The notes under the pieces were generated by a model. That model saw only the letters and a list, made by a program, of their open reading frames with translations. It was not told the origin of the DNA and ran no database searches. The translations under genes were made by a program, and so were the position numbers. From contig JADGQU010000171.1 in assembly GCA_017881545.1 (NCBI GenBank), forward strand, positions 1 to 5,892: DNA of 5,892 nucleotides, in the 5' to 3' direction. Source of the DNA: Gemmatimonadaceae bacterium. Its GTDB lineage: Bacteria; Gemmatimonadota; Gemmatimonadetes; Gemmatimonadales; Gemmatimonadaceae. Shown in pieces: positions 1 to 5,892 of this stretch (the first letter of the stretch is position 1; the number at the start of each line of letters is the position of its first letter).

Positions 1-524
1 GCCATTCGATCGTGAAACTGACGGTACCAGTCATCGGCATCTTTTACGATGACAGTGCTCGACCAGAGCTCTTCACCGCCCGCGCTGTCGTGCCAGCGGC
101 TCCACAACCCCGCCATGGCGAATGGAATCCGGTCCCTGTGACGAATGAGGTAGGGTGTCTTACGCTTCTTCTCTCCCACCCATTCGACGATGCCGTCCAC
201 CACGACGAGACAGCGCTGGCTGCGCCACGACTGCTCAAAGGTGGGCGCTGATGCAACCGTCTCGATCCTCGCGTTAAAGGTCGAGTACTGCGAGTCGAAG
301 GCGACGACGTCATCTCTGCTCTCGAGCTTCGAGGGTATGAGATTCCAGTGCATCGTTCGGAGGACCCTCTCCTTCAGGAACGGGTCGTAGTAGACGGCTG
401 GAATGTCCTCGTGGGGATTCAGGTTGTAGCGCGGTTTCCAGTCCGTTGGGACGAACTTGCGCGTGTAGCCATAGAGTTTTTCGGTGATCCCGTCGGGGTT
501 GATGACAGTGGCGCGTCCGCACAT
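1..524 (-). CDS. SRAP-family abasic-site processing protein (YedK/HMCES type), C-terminus cut by window edge
   Basis: Seen: 174 codons are open from an ATG at 524-522 to the left edge, where the frame runs out of the window. The protein begins MCGR. It then shows PRYN (31-34), W60-N-L-I-P, FNARIE (83-88), RCLVVVDGIVEW (104-115), FAMAGLWSRW (125-134) and HDRM (171-174). Family knowledge: SRAP proteins use Cys2, exposed after Met removal, to form a thiazolidine crosslink with abasic sites in single-stranded DNA, shielding them in the cytoplasm/nucleoid. The E. coli YedK active-site residues C2, N75, E105 and H160 match C2, N84, E114 and H171 here, so the active site looks intact. The start is fixed because catalytic Cys must be residue 2; no strong Shine-Dalgarno is visible before it. 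Two small departures: the usual G-F-Y-E-W is G-I-V-E-W, and the partial codon after HDRM must be Ala where Pro is usual. YedK is about 220 aa, so some 45-60 residues are probably missing. It is divergent from the GH32 gene. Confidence 0.93.
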   Translation of the reverse strand, partial: MCGRATVINPDGITEKLYGYTRKFVPTDWKPRYNLNPHEDIPAVYYDPFLKERVLRTMHWNLIPSKLESRDDVVAFDSQYSTFNARIETVASAPTFEQSWRSQRCLVVVDGIVEWVGEKKRKTPYLIRHRDRIPFAMAGLWSRWHDSAGGEELWSSTVIVKDADDWYRQFHDRM

Positions 525-541
525 GACTACTACTGTAGGCG

Positions 542-603
542 CTGGCGGGCGACATAGCCAGGGAGTGAGGGAGGCCCTCCCGCCCGTGCGCGCCTATCGC
601 GCA
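542..603. repeat. Cluster of three short inverted repeats in the divergent intergenic region
   Basis: Seen between the start codons of the divergent SRAP (524) and GH32 (679) genes are three small inverted repeats. CTGGC (542-546) pairs with GCCAG (557-561) across 10 nt. GGGAGG (569-574) pairs with CCTCCC (576-581) around a single C. TGCGCG (587-592) pairs with CGCGCA (598-603) around CCTAT. The last two are perfect six-base arms only five bases apart. They could be operator half-sites or hairpins in a leader transcript. In GC-rich DNA, arms this short also arise by chance, so a function is inference only. Confidence 0.35.
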
Positions 604-678
604 TCTTGGCTTCTATACTGTGGTCATCTCGGGGGCCGAGCAGACGATTCAGGTCCCCGTCAACCTCCGCCAATTCAT

Positions 679-2205
679 ATGAAACCGTTCGTCCTGTTCC
701 TCGCCTTCTTCGGTAGTTTCTCCGCCCCCCAATCGGGCGTGCAGGCGCAGGCCGAACAGTTTCGGCCGCAGTTCCACTTCACGCCCGAACGGAACTGGAT
801 GAATGATCCGAACGGATTGGTCTTCTACGAGGGAGAATGGCACCTCTTCTATCAACACAATCCCTACGGCGACAAATGGGGCCACATGAGCTGGGGCCAC
901 GCGGTCAGCCGCGATCTCGTGCACTGGGAGCATCTGCCGCTCGCACTCGCCGAGGACGACGGCATCATGATCTTCTCCGGCAGCGCGGTGGTGGACTGGA
1001 AGAACACCAGTGGATTTGGCAGGAACGGCAAGCCGCCGCTCGTCGCCATTTACACGGGTCATCGCGAAGGAAGGCAGGACCAGCGTATTGCGTTCAGCAA
1101 CGATCGTGGGCGCACGTGGACGAAAGTGCCCGGTCCCGTTCTCGATCTGCACATGGCCGACTTCCGCGATCCGAGGGTGTTCTGGCACGACGCGACGTCC
1201 CGCTGGGTGATGGCCGTCGCGCTCCCGAACGAGAAGAAAGTGAACTTCTATACGTCGCCCGACCTCAAACAATGGAAGTACGCTGGTGAGTTCGGCCCAG
1301 CCGGCGCAACGGGCGGGCAGTGGGAATGCCCCGATCTGTTCACGCTTCCGGTTGAGGGCGGGGGTAGGAAGTGGGTGCTCATCGTGAACATTAATCCCGG
1401 CGGCCCGGTGGGCGGTTCGGGCACTCAGTACTTCACCGGAAAATTCGACGGCAAGCGCTTTGTCGCGGATGCCGGCGTCAAGGGTATCCGTTGGGCGGAC
1501 TACGGCCCGGATTTCTATGCCGCGGTCTCGTGGAACGACGTCCCGAAATCCGATGGGCGCCGCGTTTGGATAGGGTGGATGAGCAACTGGCTGTACGGTC
1601 AAGACGTCCCCACTTCGCCCTGGCGCAGCGCCATGACGGTGCCGCGTGAGCTCATGCTCCGCCGTACGCCCGATGGTCTGCGACTCGTCCAGAAGCCGGT
1701 CACCGAGCTGAAGAAGCTACGCCCGCCATCGCCCCTTCGGTTTGGTGGGGGCACCTTTGCCGACGCCGCCCGCTGGCTCGCCGCACACAATGACCTTCCG
1801 CCACAGATGGACGTCGAAATGAGTTTTAGTGACGTGACCGGGAAGGCTCCGTTCAGCGTGAATCTCCAAACGGCGCCGGGCGAAAGTACGTCACTCGCAT
1901 TCGACCCCGCGCGCAACCGGCTCGTGCTGGATCGCACCCAGTCCGGACAAACCGGGTTCCACCGCGACTTCTCGGGGCGCTACGACGCGCCGTTGCGCAT
2001 AAGCAATGGTGATGTCCGCATTCGATTCCTGCTCGATGCCTCGTCGATCGAGGTCTTGGCGCAGGGGGGCGAAACGTCGCTCACGGCGCTCATCTTTCCT
2101 GCGGCGGGCTCGCGCGGCCTCACTCTCGCGTCCGACGGCGCGACTCCATATGTGAGCGCGATCACCATTCATGCGTTGACGGCGCTGACGCAACCGTCAA
2201 ATTGA
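679..2205 (+). CDS. Secreted GH32 fructanase (levanase/exo-inulinase type)
   Basis: A 508-aa predicted secreted enzyme that hydrolyses beta-fructosyl bonds in levan, inulin or sucrose. Seen: an N-terminal signal peptide (MK, hydrophobic 3-15, A-X-A site ending at residue 25, no lipobox Cys), so it should be exported. The five-bladed propeller (about 30-335) carries WMNDPNG (40-46, nucleophile D43), FSGS (99-102), FRDPRV (162-167, transition-state Asp D164) and WECPDLF (215-221, acid/base E216). All three GH32 catalytic acids are present. GSGTQYF (246-252) and IGWMSNW (298-304) are typical of extracellular levanase/inulinase enzymes rather than cytoplasmic sucrose-6-phosphate hydrolases. A beta-sandwich follows (about 355-500) with LVLDR (415-419) and DASSIEVL (453-460). 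The ATG at 679 is chosen because it places the signal peptide at the start; the frame stays open back to 484, but that stretch is opposite the SRAP start and has no signal sequence. No clear Shine-Dalgarno precedes it. Exact substrate is not decidable here. Confidence 0.95.
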   Translation: MKPFVLFLAFFGSFSAPQSGVQAQAEQFRPQFHFTPERNWMNDPNGLVFYEGEWHLFYQHNPYGDKWGHMSWGHAVSRDLVHWEHLPLALAEDDGIMIFSGSAVVDWKNTSGFGRNGKPPLVAIYTGHREGRQDQRIAFSNDRGRTWTKVPGPVLDLHMADFRDPRVFWHDATSRWVMAVALPNEKKVNFYTSPDLKQWKYAGEFGPAGATGGQWECPDLFTLPVEGGGRKWVLIVNINPGGPVGGSGTQYFTGKFDGKRFVADAGVKGIRWADYGPDFYAAVSWNDVPKSDGRRVWIGWMSNWLYGQDVPTSPWRSAMTVPRELMLRRTPDGLRLVQKPVTELKKLRPPSPLRFGGGTFADAARWLAAHNDLPPQMDVEMSFSDVTGKAPFSVNLQTAPGESTSLAFDPARNRLVLDRTQSGQTGFHRDFSGRYDAPLRISNGDVRIRFLLDASSIEVLAQGGETSLTALIFPAAGSRGLTLASDGATPYVSAITIHALTALTQPSN

Positions 2206-2212
2206 GTACGCG

Positions 2213-3919
2213 ATGAACTTCTCCGGCAAACGGGGAACAGACGGCCTTATGCCCGAGTTTTTTCAGGATCCGCCAAGGCTCGCCAATCAGTACGACGACG
2301 ACGCGCTTCTCCGCGCGTACCTACGCTGGCGGCTGCCCTCGAGCATGCGCGCCGAGATCGAGCCCGACCTCCGCCGCCTCGGCGAGCGCGCGGTGACGGA
2401 TATTTTCGCGCTGGGGGAATCGGCGGAGGCATCGCCACCCCGCCATATCCCGTACGACCCATGGGGACGTCGCGTCGATCGGATCGAGACGAGCGATGCC
2501 TGGCGCGAGCTCGACCGCATCGCCGCCACGGAAGGGATCGTGGCCACCGCCTATGAGCGCGCGCATGGAGCGCATTCGCGCATCCATCAGTTCGCGCGAT
2601 TGTACCTCTTTACCCCGTCGTCCGCGTTGTACGGTTGTCCGCTGGCCATGACCGACGGCGCGGCCCGGTTTCTCGAAGTTCACGGGGACGAGACGACGCG
2701 ACCTGTATTCGCGCACCTGACCTCCCGCGATCCGAAAGAGTTTTGGACCTCCGGTCAATGGATGACCGAGCGCACCGGCGGGTCCGACGTCGGAAGCACG
2801 TCGACGATTGCAGGATGCGAAGAGGGTGACACATACCGCCTCTACGGTACGAAGTGGTTCACGTCGGCTACGACGTCACAGGTCGCAATGACGCTCGCAC
2901 GCATCGAAGGCGCCGCAGCTGGAAGTCACGGCCTGAGTGTATTTCTCATCCAGCTGCGCGACAACGACGGAAGGCTTAATCACATTCGAGTCGAGCGTCT
3001 CAAGGACAAGCTTGGCACGCGCGCACTGCCCACCGCGGAGCTGACACTCGAAGGCACGCCAGCGCAGCTCGTGGGCGGCCAGGGCGATGGCGTCCGCAAG
3101 ATTGCCACGCTGTTCAATATCACTCGCGTATACAACGCAGTGGCGGCAGTGGCGGGCATGCGACGGGCAATCGTTCTCGCGAGCGATTACGCACGACGGC
3201 GGCACGCATTTGGGAAACTACTCATCGAGCATCCGCTGCACGTCGAGACGTTGGCCGAGATGCACCTGGAGCTGCGCGCCGCTTTTCTTCTGGCCTTTCG
3301 CGTCGTGGAATTGTTGGGGAGGGAAGAGTCCGGTGAGGCGACTGAGTCCGAGTTGCGGCTGCTGCGATTCCTGATTCCCGTGGCCAAGCTTTACACGGCG
3401 AAGCAGGCGATAGCGGTCGCGAGCGAAGCGCTCGAGGCGTTCGGTGGCGCCGGCTACCTGGAGGACACCGGACTCCCCCGTCTGCTGCGAGACGCGCAGG
3501 TGCTGTCGATCTGGGAAGGCACGACCAACATCTTAAGTCTCGATGCGCTCCGCGCGGTGGAGCGAAGCGAGGCGCTTGGCGAATGGGCGTCCGACGTAAA
3601 GCGTCGGGTCAGCGCTGTCAGGTTGCCCGGGCTTTCGCCGTCTACCGAGCAGACGTTGAGCGCAGTGCAGCGGATCAAGCAGTACGCCGCGCGAGCAGCT
3701 ACTACAGGAAGTGAGTATCAGCAGGCAGGGGCTCGCGGATTCGCGTACGCGATCGCGCGCACCGAGGCAGCCGCGCTACTTATCGAACATGCAAACGCCC
3801 AAAAAGATCAGGCGGCGCTGACAGCGGCGGGGCGGTGGTGTGACCGCGAATTGGCTCCTCTCATCGACGCTGATCTGCAACATCGAGCGGAGTCTGCAGC
3901 TCTCGAACGAGGCGCCTGA
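2213..3919 (+). CDS. AidB/ACDH-11-like acyl-CoA dehydrogenase family flavoprotein
   Basis: A 568-aa predicted cytoplasmic FAD enzyme of the acyl-CoA dehydrogenase superfamily. Seen: an N-terminal helical part with the AidB-type opening FFQDPPRLANQYDDD (16-30) and YDPWGRRVD (81-89); the flavin-contact segment MTERTGGSDV (184-193); K214-W-F; ERLKDKLGTR (261-270); FGKLLIEHPLH (333-343); FGGAGYLED (410-418); and SIWEGTTNI (432-440), where E435 sits at the catalytic-base position. Family knowledge: E. coli AidB (541 aa) shares GGSDV, ERLKDKLG and SIWEG, and adds a C-terminal DNA-binding region; C. elegans ACDH-11 is a fatty-acyl-binding relative. Residues 451-568 here form a helical extension with roughly equal basic and acidic residues (about 15 and 14), which does not favour DNA binding. 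It starts 7 nt after the GH32 stop, implying one transcript. ATG 2213 gives the full frame; ATG 2249 (Met13), preceded by GGGGAA at 2232-2237, is an alternative. Physiological substrate unknown. Confidence 0.9.
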   Translation: MNFSGKRGTDGLMPEFFQDPPRLANQYDDDALLRAYLRWRLPSSMRAEIEPDLRRLGERAVTDIFALGESAEASPPRHIPYDPWGRRVDRIETSDAWRELDRIAATEGIVATAYERAHGAHSRIHQFARLYLFTPSSALYGCPLAMTDGAARFLEVHGDETTRPVFAHLTSRDPKEFWTSGQWMTERTGGSDVGSTSTIAGCEEGDTYRLYGTKWFTSATTSQVAMTLARIEGAAAGSHGLSVFLIQLRDNDGRLNHIRVERLKDKLGTRALPTAELTLEGTPAQLVGGQGDGVRKIATLFNITRVYNAVAAVAGMRRAIVLASDYARRRHAFGKLLIEHPLHVETLAEMHLELRAAFLLAFRVVELLGREESGEATESELRLLRFLIPVAKLYTAKQAIAVASEALEAFGGAGYLEDTGLPRLLRDAQVLSIWEGTTNILSLDALRAVERSEALGEWASDVKRRVSAVRLPGLSPSTEQTLSAVQRIKQYAARAATTGSEYQQAGARGFAYAIARTEAAALLIEHANAQKDQAALTAAGRWCDRELAPLIDADLQHRAESAALERGA

Positions 3920-3963
3920 TACCTGCCCGCGGTGTTCGGTAAGGCGCCATCACGCGTCACCGC
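3911..3963. terminator. Weak hairpins between convergent genes (possible terminator)
   Basis: The gap between the acyl-CoA dehydrogenase stop (3919) and the oppositely oriented lipoprotein stop (3998) should terminate both transcripts. GGCGCCT (3911-3917) can pair with AGGCGCC (3942-3948) across 24 nt, overlapping the dehydrogenase stop codon. GCGGTG (3929-3934) can pair with CACCGC (3958-3963). The two stems are mutually exclusive. Neither has a T-tract on either strand, so this is not a classical intrinsic terminator; Rho-type termination is equally possible. Confidence 0.2.
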
Positions 3964-3997
3964 AGCTTGGCAATGCGATTGTCGCACAGGTCAAAAG

Positions 3998-4423
3998 TCA
4001 GTTTCCACTACAGTATTCCGCGCAGAACGCAATCCAAAACAGTACTAACGATGCCGCGGCTAGCAGCCCGATGAATCCTACGGTCCTGTCAGAACTGAAC
4101 TCCCGTCGGTCCACCGCAATCACCTTGCTCCGAGCGATCGCGACATTGTGGCTGTCCCAATCGCTATAGACCGTGCCGAATACGCTGTCTGCGCTGAATC
4201 GAACGTTGAGCAGATCCACAATGCTGCTATCGCTGAGTAGTACTCGCAGTGGCCCCTTCAGATTGCCCTGCTGCATGCGAAACTCGGCCGGCGTCTCCGA
4301 TACCCACGTCGTGCAAGCGGTTGCGGTCCACGCGAGAAGGATCAGGTAGGTCGATTCACAGACGGCTCGCACAAGTCGATGCCACCCATACTTCAGATCC
4401 GAAACGTGCCCTAGAACCGCCAC
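3998..4423 (-). CDS. Small predicted lipoprotein with beta-rich core and C-terminal hydrophobic helix, function unknown
   Basis: I do not recognise this 141-aa protein by name. Seen: a hydrophobic stretch (about 26-36) ending in A34-T-A-C37, a plausible if imperfect lipobox. A beta-rich segment follows (about 58-110) with PLRVLLSDSSIV (58-69), DSVFGTVY (79-86) and SKVIAVDRREFS (99-110). Next comes RTVGF (113-117) and a hydrophobic helix (about 116-134) with a short tail holding C134 and C138. Lipobox, small SH3/LSm-like beta domain, then a Gly/Ala-rich helix is a layout I associate with short envelope proteins of Gemmatimonadota and Bacteroidota; that link is inference. ATG 4423 overlaps the tamB end by 13 nt; GTG at 4372 (codon 18) would give a compact 19-residue signal peptide before the Cys, preceded by GGGTGG, and may be the true start. 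Hand-counted GC of 4021-4380 is about 57%, lower than the flanking genes. Translation is probably coupled to tamB. Confidence 0.7.
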   Translation of the reverse strand: MAVLGHVSDLKYGWHRLVRAVCESTYLILLAWTATACTTWVSETPAEFRMQQGNLKGPLRVLLSDSSIVDLLNVRFSADSVFGTVYSDWDSHNVAIARSKVIAVDRREFSSDRTVGFIGLLAAASLVLFWIAFCAEYCSGN

Positions 4424-5892
4424 TCCCTGATCAGGAATGCCCCGAAGGCGCTGGTGGTCGCGACGGTCTGATCACGCTGCAAAGTCGGCTCTCGCAGCAG
4501 GTAGCGCGTATCCACGCCCGTCTCAAGCCGGTACCCGCGGAGACCGCCGAAGCGATGCACGACCTGCACGCCGGGCCTCACGAGCGCCTTTGGATCGAGC
4601 GGTGAGTTGATCGCGACGAACGTATGCGACTTGACGTACTTACCGAACTCGAACTGAGTCCCGCGCAGAAAGTTGCCAACATCGGTCTGCACGTCGGCGG
4701 GAGTGATCGTGAACACGTCGGCGCCCAACGAACGCGCCGCCTGGCCGGCCGCCTGATCGGTGATGACACCGACCGCGATACCCGCCAGCTGACGGCTCGC
4801 GAGCGCCGCTCCGGCGCCGACGAGATTCGAGCCACCGCTGCCGTTGGTGAGCCCCGATCCCTCGAGCTGGACAAGCGACGATGACGATTGTCCGAACGCC
4901 AGATAGCTGAGCAAATCGCTCTGCGGAATTGGCGGCTGCGCATCGCTCGTCAGCGAGATGTTGGGCGAATGCAATGTCCCGCCGACAACGATCTGAATGT
5001 TGATCGCCTCGCGGTTCGGCTGCTTCACCACGTACTCGGCCGTTCCCTGCAACGTCGGGTTGAGTTCTGTCGAATTAATAAAGGTGGCCGAGCCGCGCTT
5101 GATGTTGAAGCGGCGGGTCATGAACGTGTATTCGCCGCGCTCGCTCAGAAGCACGCCGTCCAGGACCAGCGTCTCCTTGGCGCGATTCACGTGCACCCCC
5201 AGAGCGCCGTCGCTGTACACCTCGACGTTCGCCTCCAGCGAGCGCACAAACACGTCGCGATCAACTTGCAACGTCACATCCATTTGCAGATTCGACAGCA
5301 GCGGCGACTGTGTGGGGAAGAGCTCGCGATCAGCCATGACCGCGGTGTCGAGCACGTTGAAGATCGCGGGATCGCCCTGGCCGACGAGAGTCTTATTCTC
5401 AGACGGAGGGATGTATAGGAAACCTTGGCGGATGCGAACGTCGCCCGTCACGTGCGCGCCCTTGAATGGCCCAGCCATCGCGAGGTTCGCACTCACAGTC
5501 AGCTGTCCGTGATGGTTGTTGAGAACCTGCGCGTTCTGCGTCTGGAGCTTGAGATTGAAGCTCGGCGCGCTTAGCGCACCAACGCCGATGCCGCCCGTGA
5601 GAAGGATGCGCCCCTTGCTGTAGGCCGCAATCGAATCGATCACGACCGTGTCGCCCAGCATCCGAATCGATGCTTCGATCTGACTGAGATTGATACCGGC
5701 GAGAACGACCCGCGCCTGGCCCTGGTGAAGTGCCAGCTGTCCGGAGAGCTTCGGACGATTGAGGCTGCCGGCAACCTTGAACGAACCGGTGGCCTGACCT
5801 TTCATGTTGGAAACGTATTCGCCGAACTGCGGCACGAGATTGAGCGGCAGGCTGTCGGCGTTGATGTTGAGCGCGATCTGCCTGTCGGCTGG
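4411..5892 (-). CDS. tamB: Translocation and assembly module protein TamB (DUF490), C-terminal part, N-terminus outside window
   Basis: Seen: 493 codons open from the right edge to a TAG at 4413-4411, with no start in the window that makes biological sense (GTG at 5835 is internal). The first part repeats the TamB/AsmA-like pattern of short strands, as in GSFKVAGSLNRPKLSG and KGRILLTGGIGV. Then come DVFVRSLEANVEVYSDGALG, GEYTFMTRRFNIKRGSATF, VGGTLHSPNISLTSD and the DUF490 hallmark DLLSYLAFGQ (4917-4888). The protein ends in REWRF with a terminal aromatic residue. Family knowledge: TamB is anchored in the inner membrane, spans the periplasm as a long hydrophobic beta-groove, and works with the BamA-like TamA or with BamA in outer-membrane protein assembly and phospholipid transport. 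Full-length members often exceed 1,200 aa, so most of the gene lies to the right. A Gly/Ser/Ala-rich stretch after the hallmark (about 4870-4740) looks flexible or helical. The next gene on this strand overlaps its end. Confidence 0.92.
   Translation of the reverse strand, partial: PADRQIALNINADSLPLNLVPQFGEYVSNMKGQATGSFKVAGSLNRPKLSGQLALHQGQARVVLAGINLSQIEASIRMLGDTVVIDSIAAYSKGRILLTGGIGVGALSAPSFNLKLQTQNAQVLNNHHGQLTVSANLAMAGPFKGAHVTGDVRIRQGFLYIPPSENKTLVGQGDPAIFNVLDTAVMADRELFPTQSPLLSNLQMDVTLQVDRDVFVRSLEANVEVYSDGALGVHVNRAKETLVLDGVLLSERGEYTFMTRRFNIKRGSATFINSTELNPTLQGTAEYVVKQPNREAINIQIVVGGTLHSPNISLTSDAQPPIPQSDLLSYLAFGQSSSSLVQLEGSGLTNGSGGSNLVGAGAALASRQLAGIAVGVITDQAAGQAARSLGADVFTITPADVQTDVGNFLRGTQFEFGKYVKSHTFVAINSPLDPKALVRPGVQVVHRFGGLRGYRLETGVDTRYLLREPTLQRDQTVATTSAFGAFLIREWRF

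Noticed and set aside
606..619. TATACT (614-619) with TTGGCT (606-611) as a sigma70-type promoter for GH32
   Set aside because: The spacer would be only 2 nt, and no -35-like hexamer lies 16-18 nt upstream of TATACT. A promoter is likely in the region but cannot be placed.
658..663. TTGACG on the minus strand (complement of 658-663) as a -35 box for the SRAP gene
   Set aside because: No -10-like hexamer is found at 16-18 nt spacing on the minus strand; the expected place is G/C-rich.
484..678. In-frame upstream extension of the GH32 gene from an ATG at 484
   Set aside because: It overlaps the start of the SRAP gene on the other strand, has no signal sequence or GH32-like residues, and would bury the clear signal peptide beginning at 679.
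649..1602. Long open frame (317 codons) on the minus strand opposite the GH32 gene
   Set aside because: It is antisense to the catalytic propeller, shows no recognisable motif, and is expected in GC-rich DNA opposite a real gene.
3840..4169. Plus-strand open frame of 109 codons overlapping the end of the dehydrogenase and the lipoprotein gene
   Set aside because: It overlaps the dehydrogenase end out of frame and is antisense to the lipoprotein gene, whose domain layout is far more coherent.
4888..5512. Two overlapping plus-strand open frames of 171-176 codons opposite tamB
   Set aside because: They mirror the tamB coding strand, have His/Arg/Ser-rich low-complexity translations with no motif, and overlap each other.

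Overview
The window reads as chromosomal DNA from a GC-rich, Gram-negative-type (two-membrane) bacterium. The outer-membrane-biogenesis protein TamB and a probable lipoprotein point to a diderm. Most of the coding DNA is well over 60% GC. The style of the TamB C-terminus, followed by a small lipoprotein-like gene, would fit Gemmatimonadota or a neighbouring phylum. That placement is inference from general familiarity, not a search result. I see no mobile element, tRNA, rRNA, CRISPR array or phage gene.

Layout from left to right. (1) Positions 1-524, minus strand: most of an SRAP-family (YedK/HMCES-type) abasic-site DNA-protein crosslinking protein, cut by the left edge. (2) Positions 525-678: a 154-bp divergent intergenic region with three short inverted repeats in a row. 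(3) Positions 679-2205, plus: a secreted glycoside hydrolase family 32 fructanase (levanase/inulinase type) with signal peptide, catalytic propeller and C-terminal beta-sandwich. (4) Positions 2213-3919, plus: an AidB/ACDH-11-like acyl-CoA dehydrogenase that starts 7 nt after the GH32 stop, so the two are probably co-transcribed. (5) Positions 3920-3997: a short convergent gap with weak hairpins and no T-tract. (6) Positions 3998-4423, minus: a small predicted lipoprotein with a beta-rich middle and a C-terminal hydrophobic helix. (7) Positions 4411-5892, minus: the C-terminal part of TamB (DUF490), cut by the right edge, whose end overlaps the predicted start of the small lipoprotein gene by 13 nt.

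Functionally there are three units. The SRAP protein is a DNA-maintenance gene on its own strand. The GH32/acyl-CoA dehydrogenase pair combines extracellular fructan breakdown with a cytoplasmic flavoprotein, and I cannot name a pathway that joins them. The tamB-lipoprotein pair is an envelope unit. I found no convincing new defence, mobile or RNA system. The most worthwhile leads are the uncharacterised lipoprotein/TM protein coupled to tamB, the inverted-repeat cluster in the divergent promoter region, and the odd GH32-AidB-like pairing.
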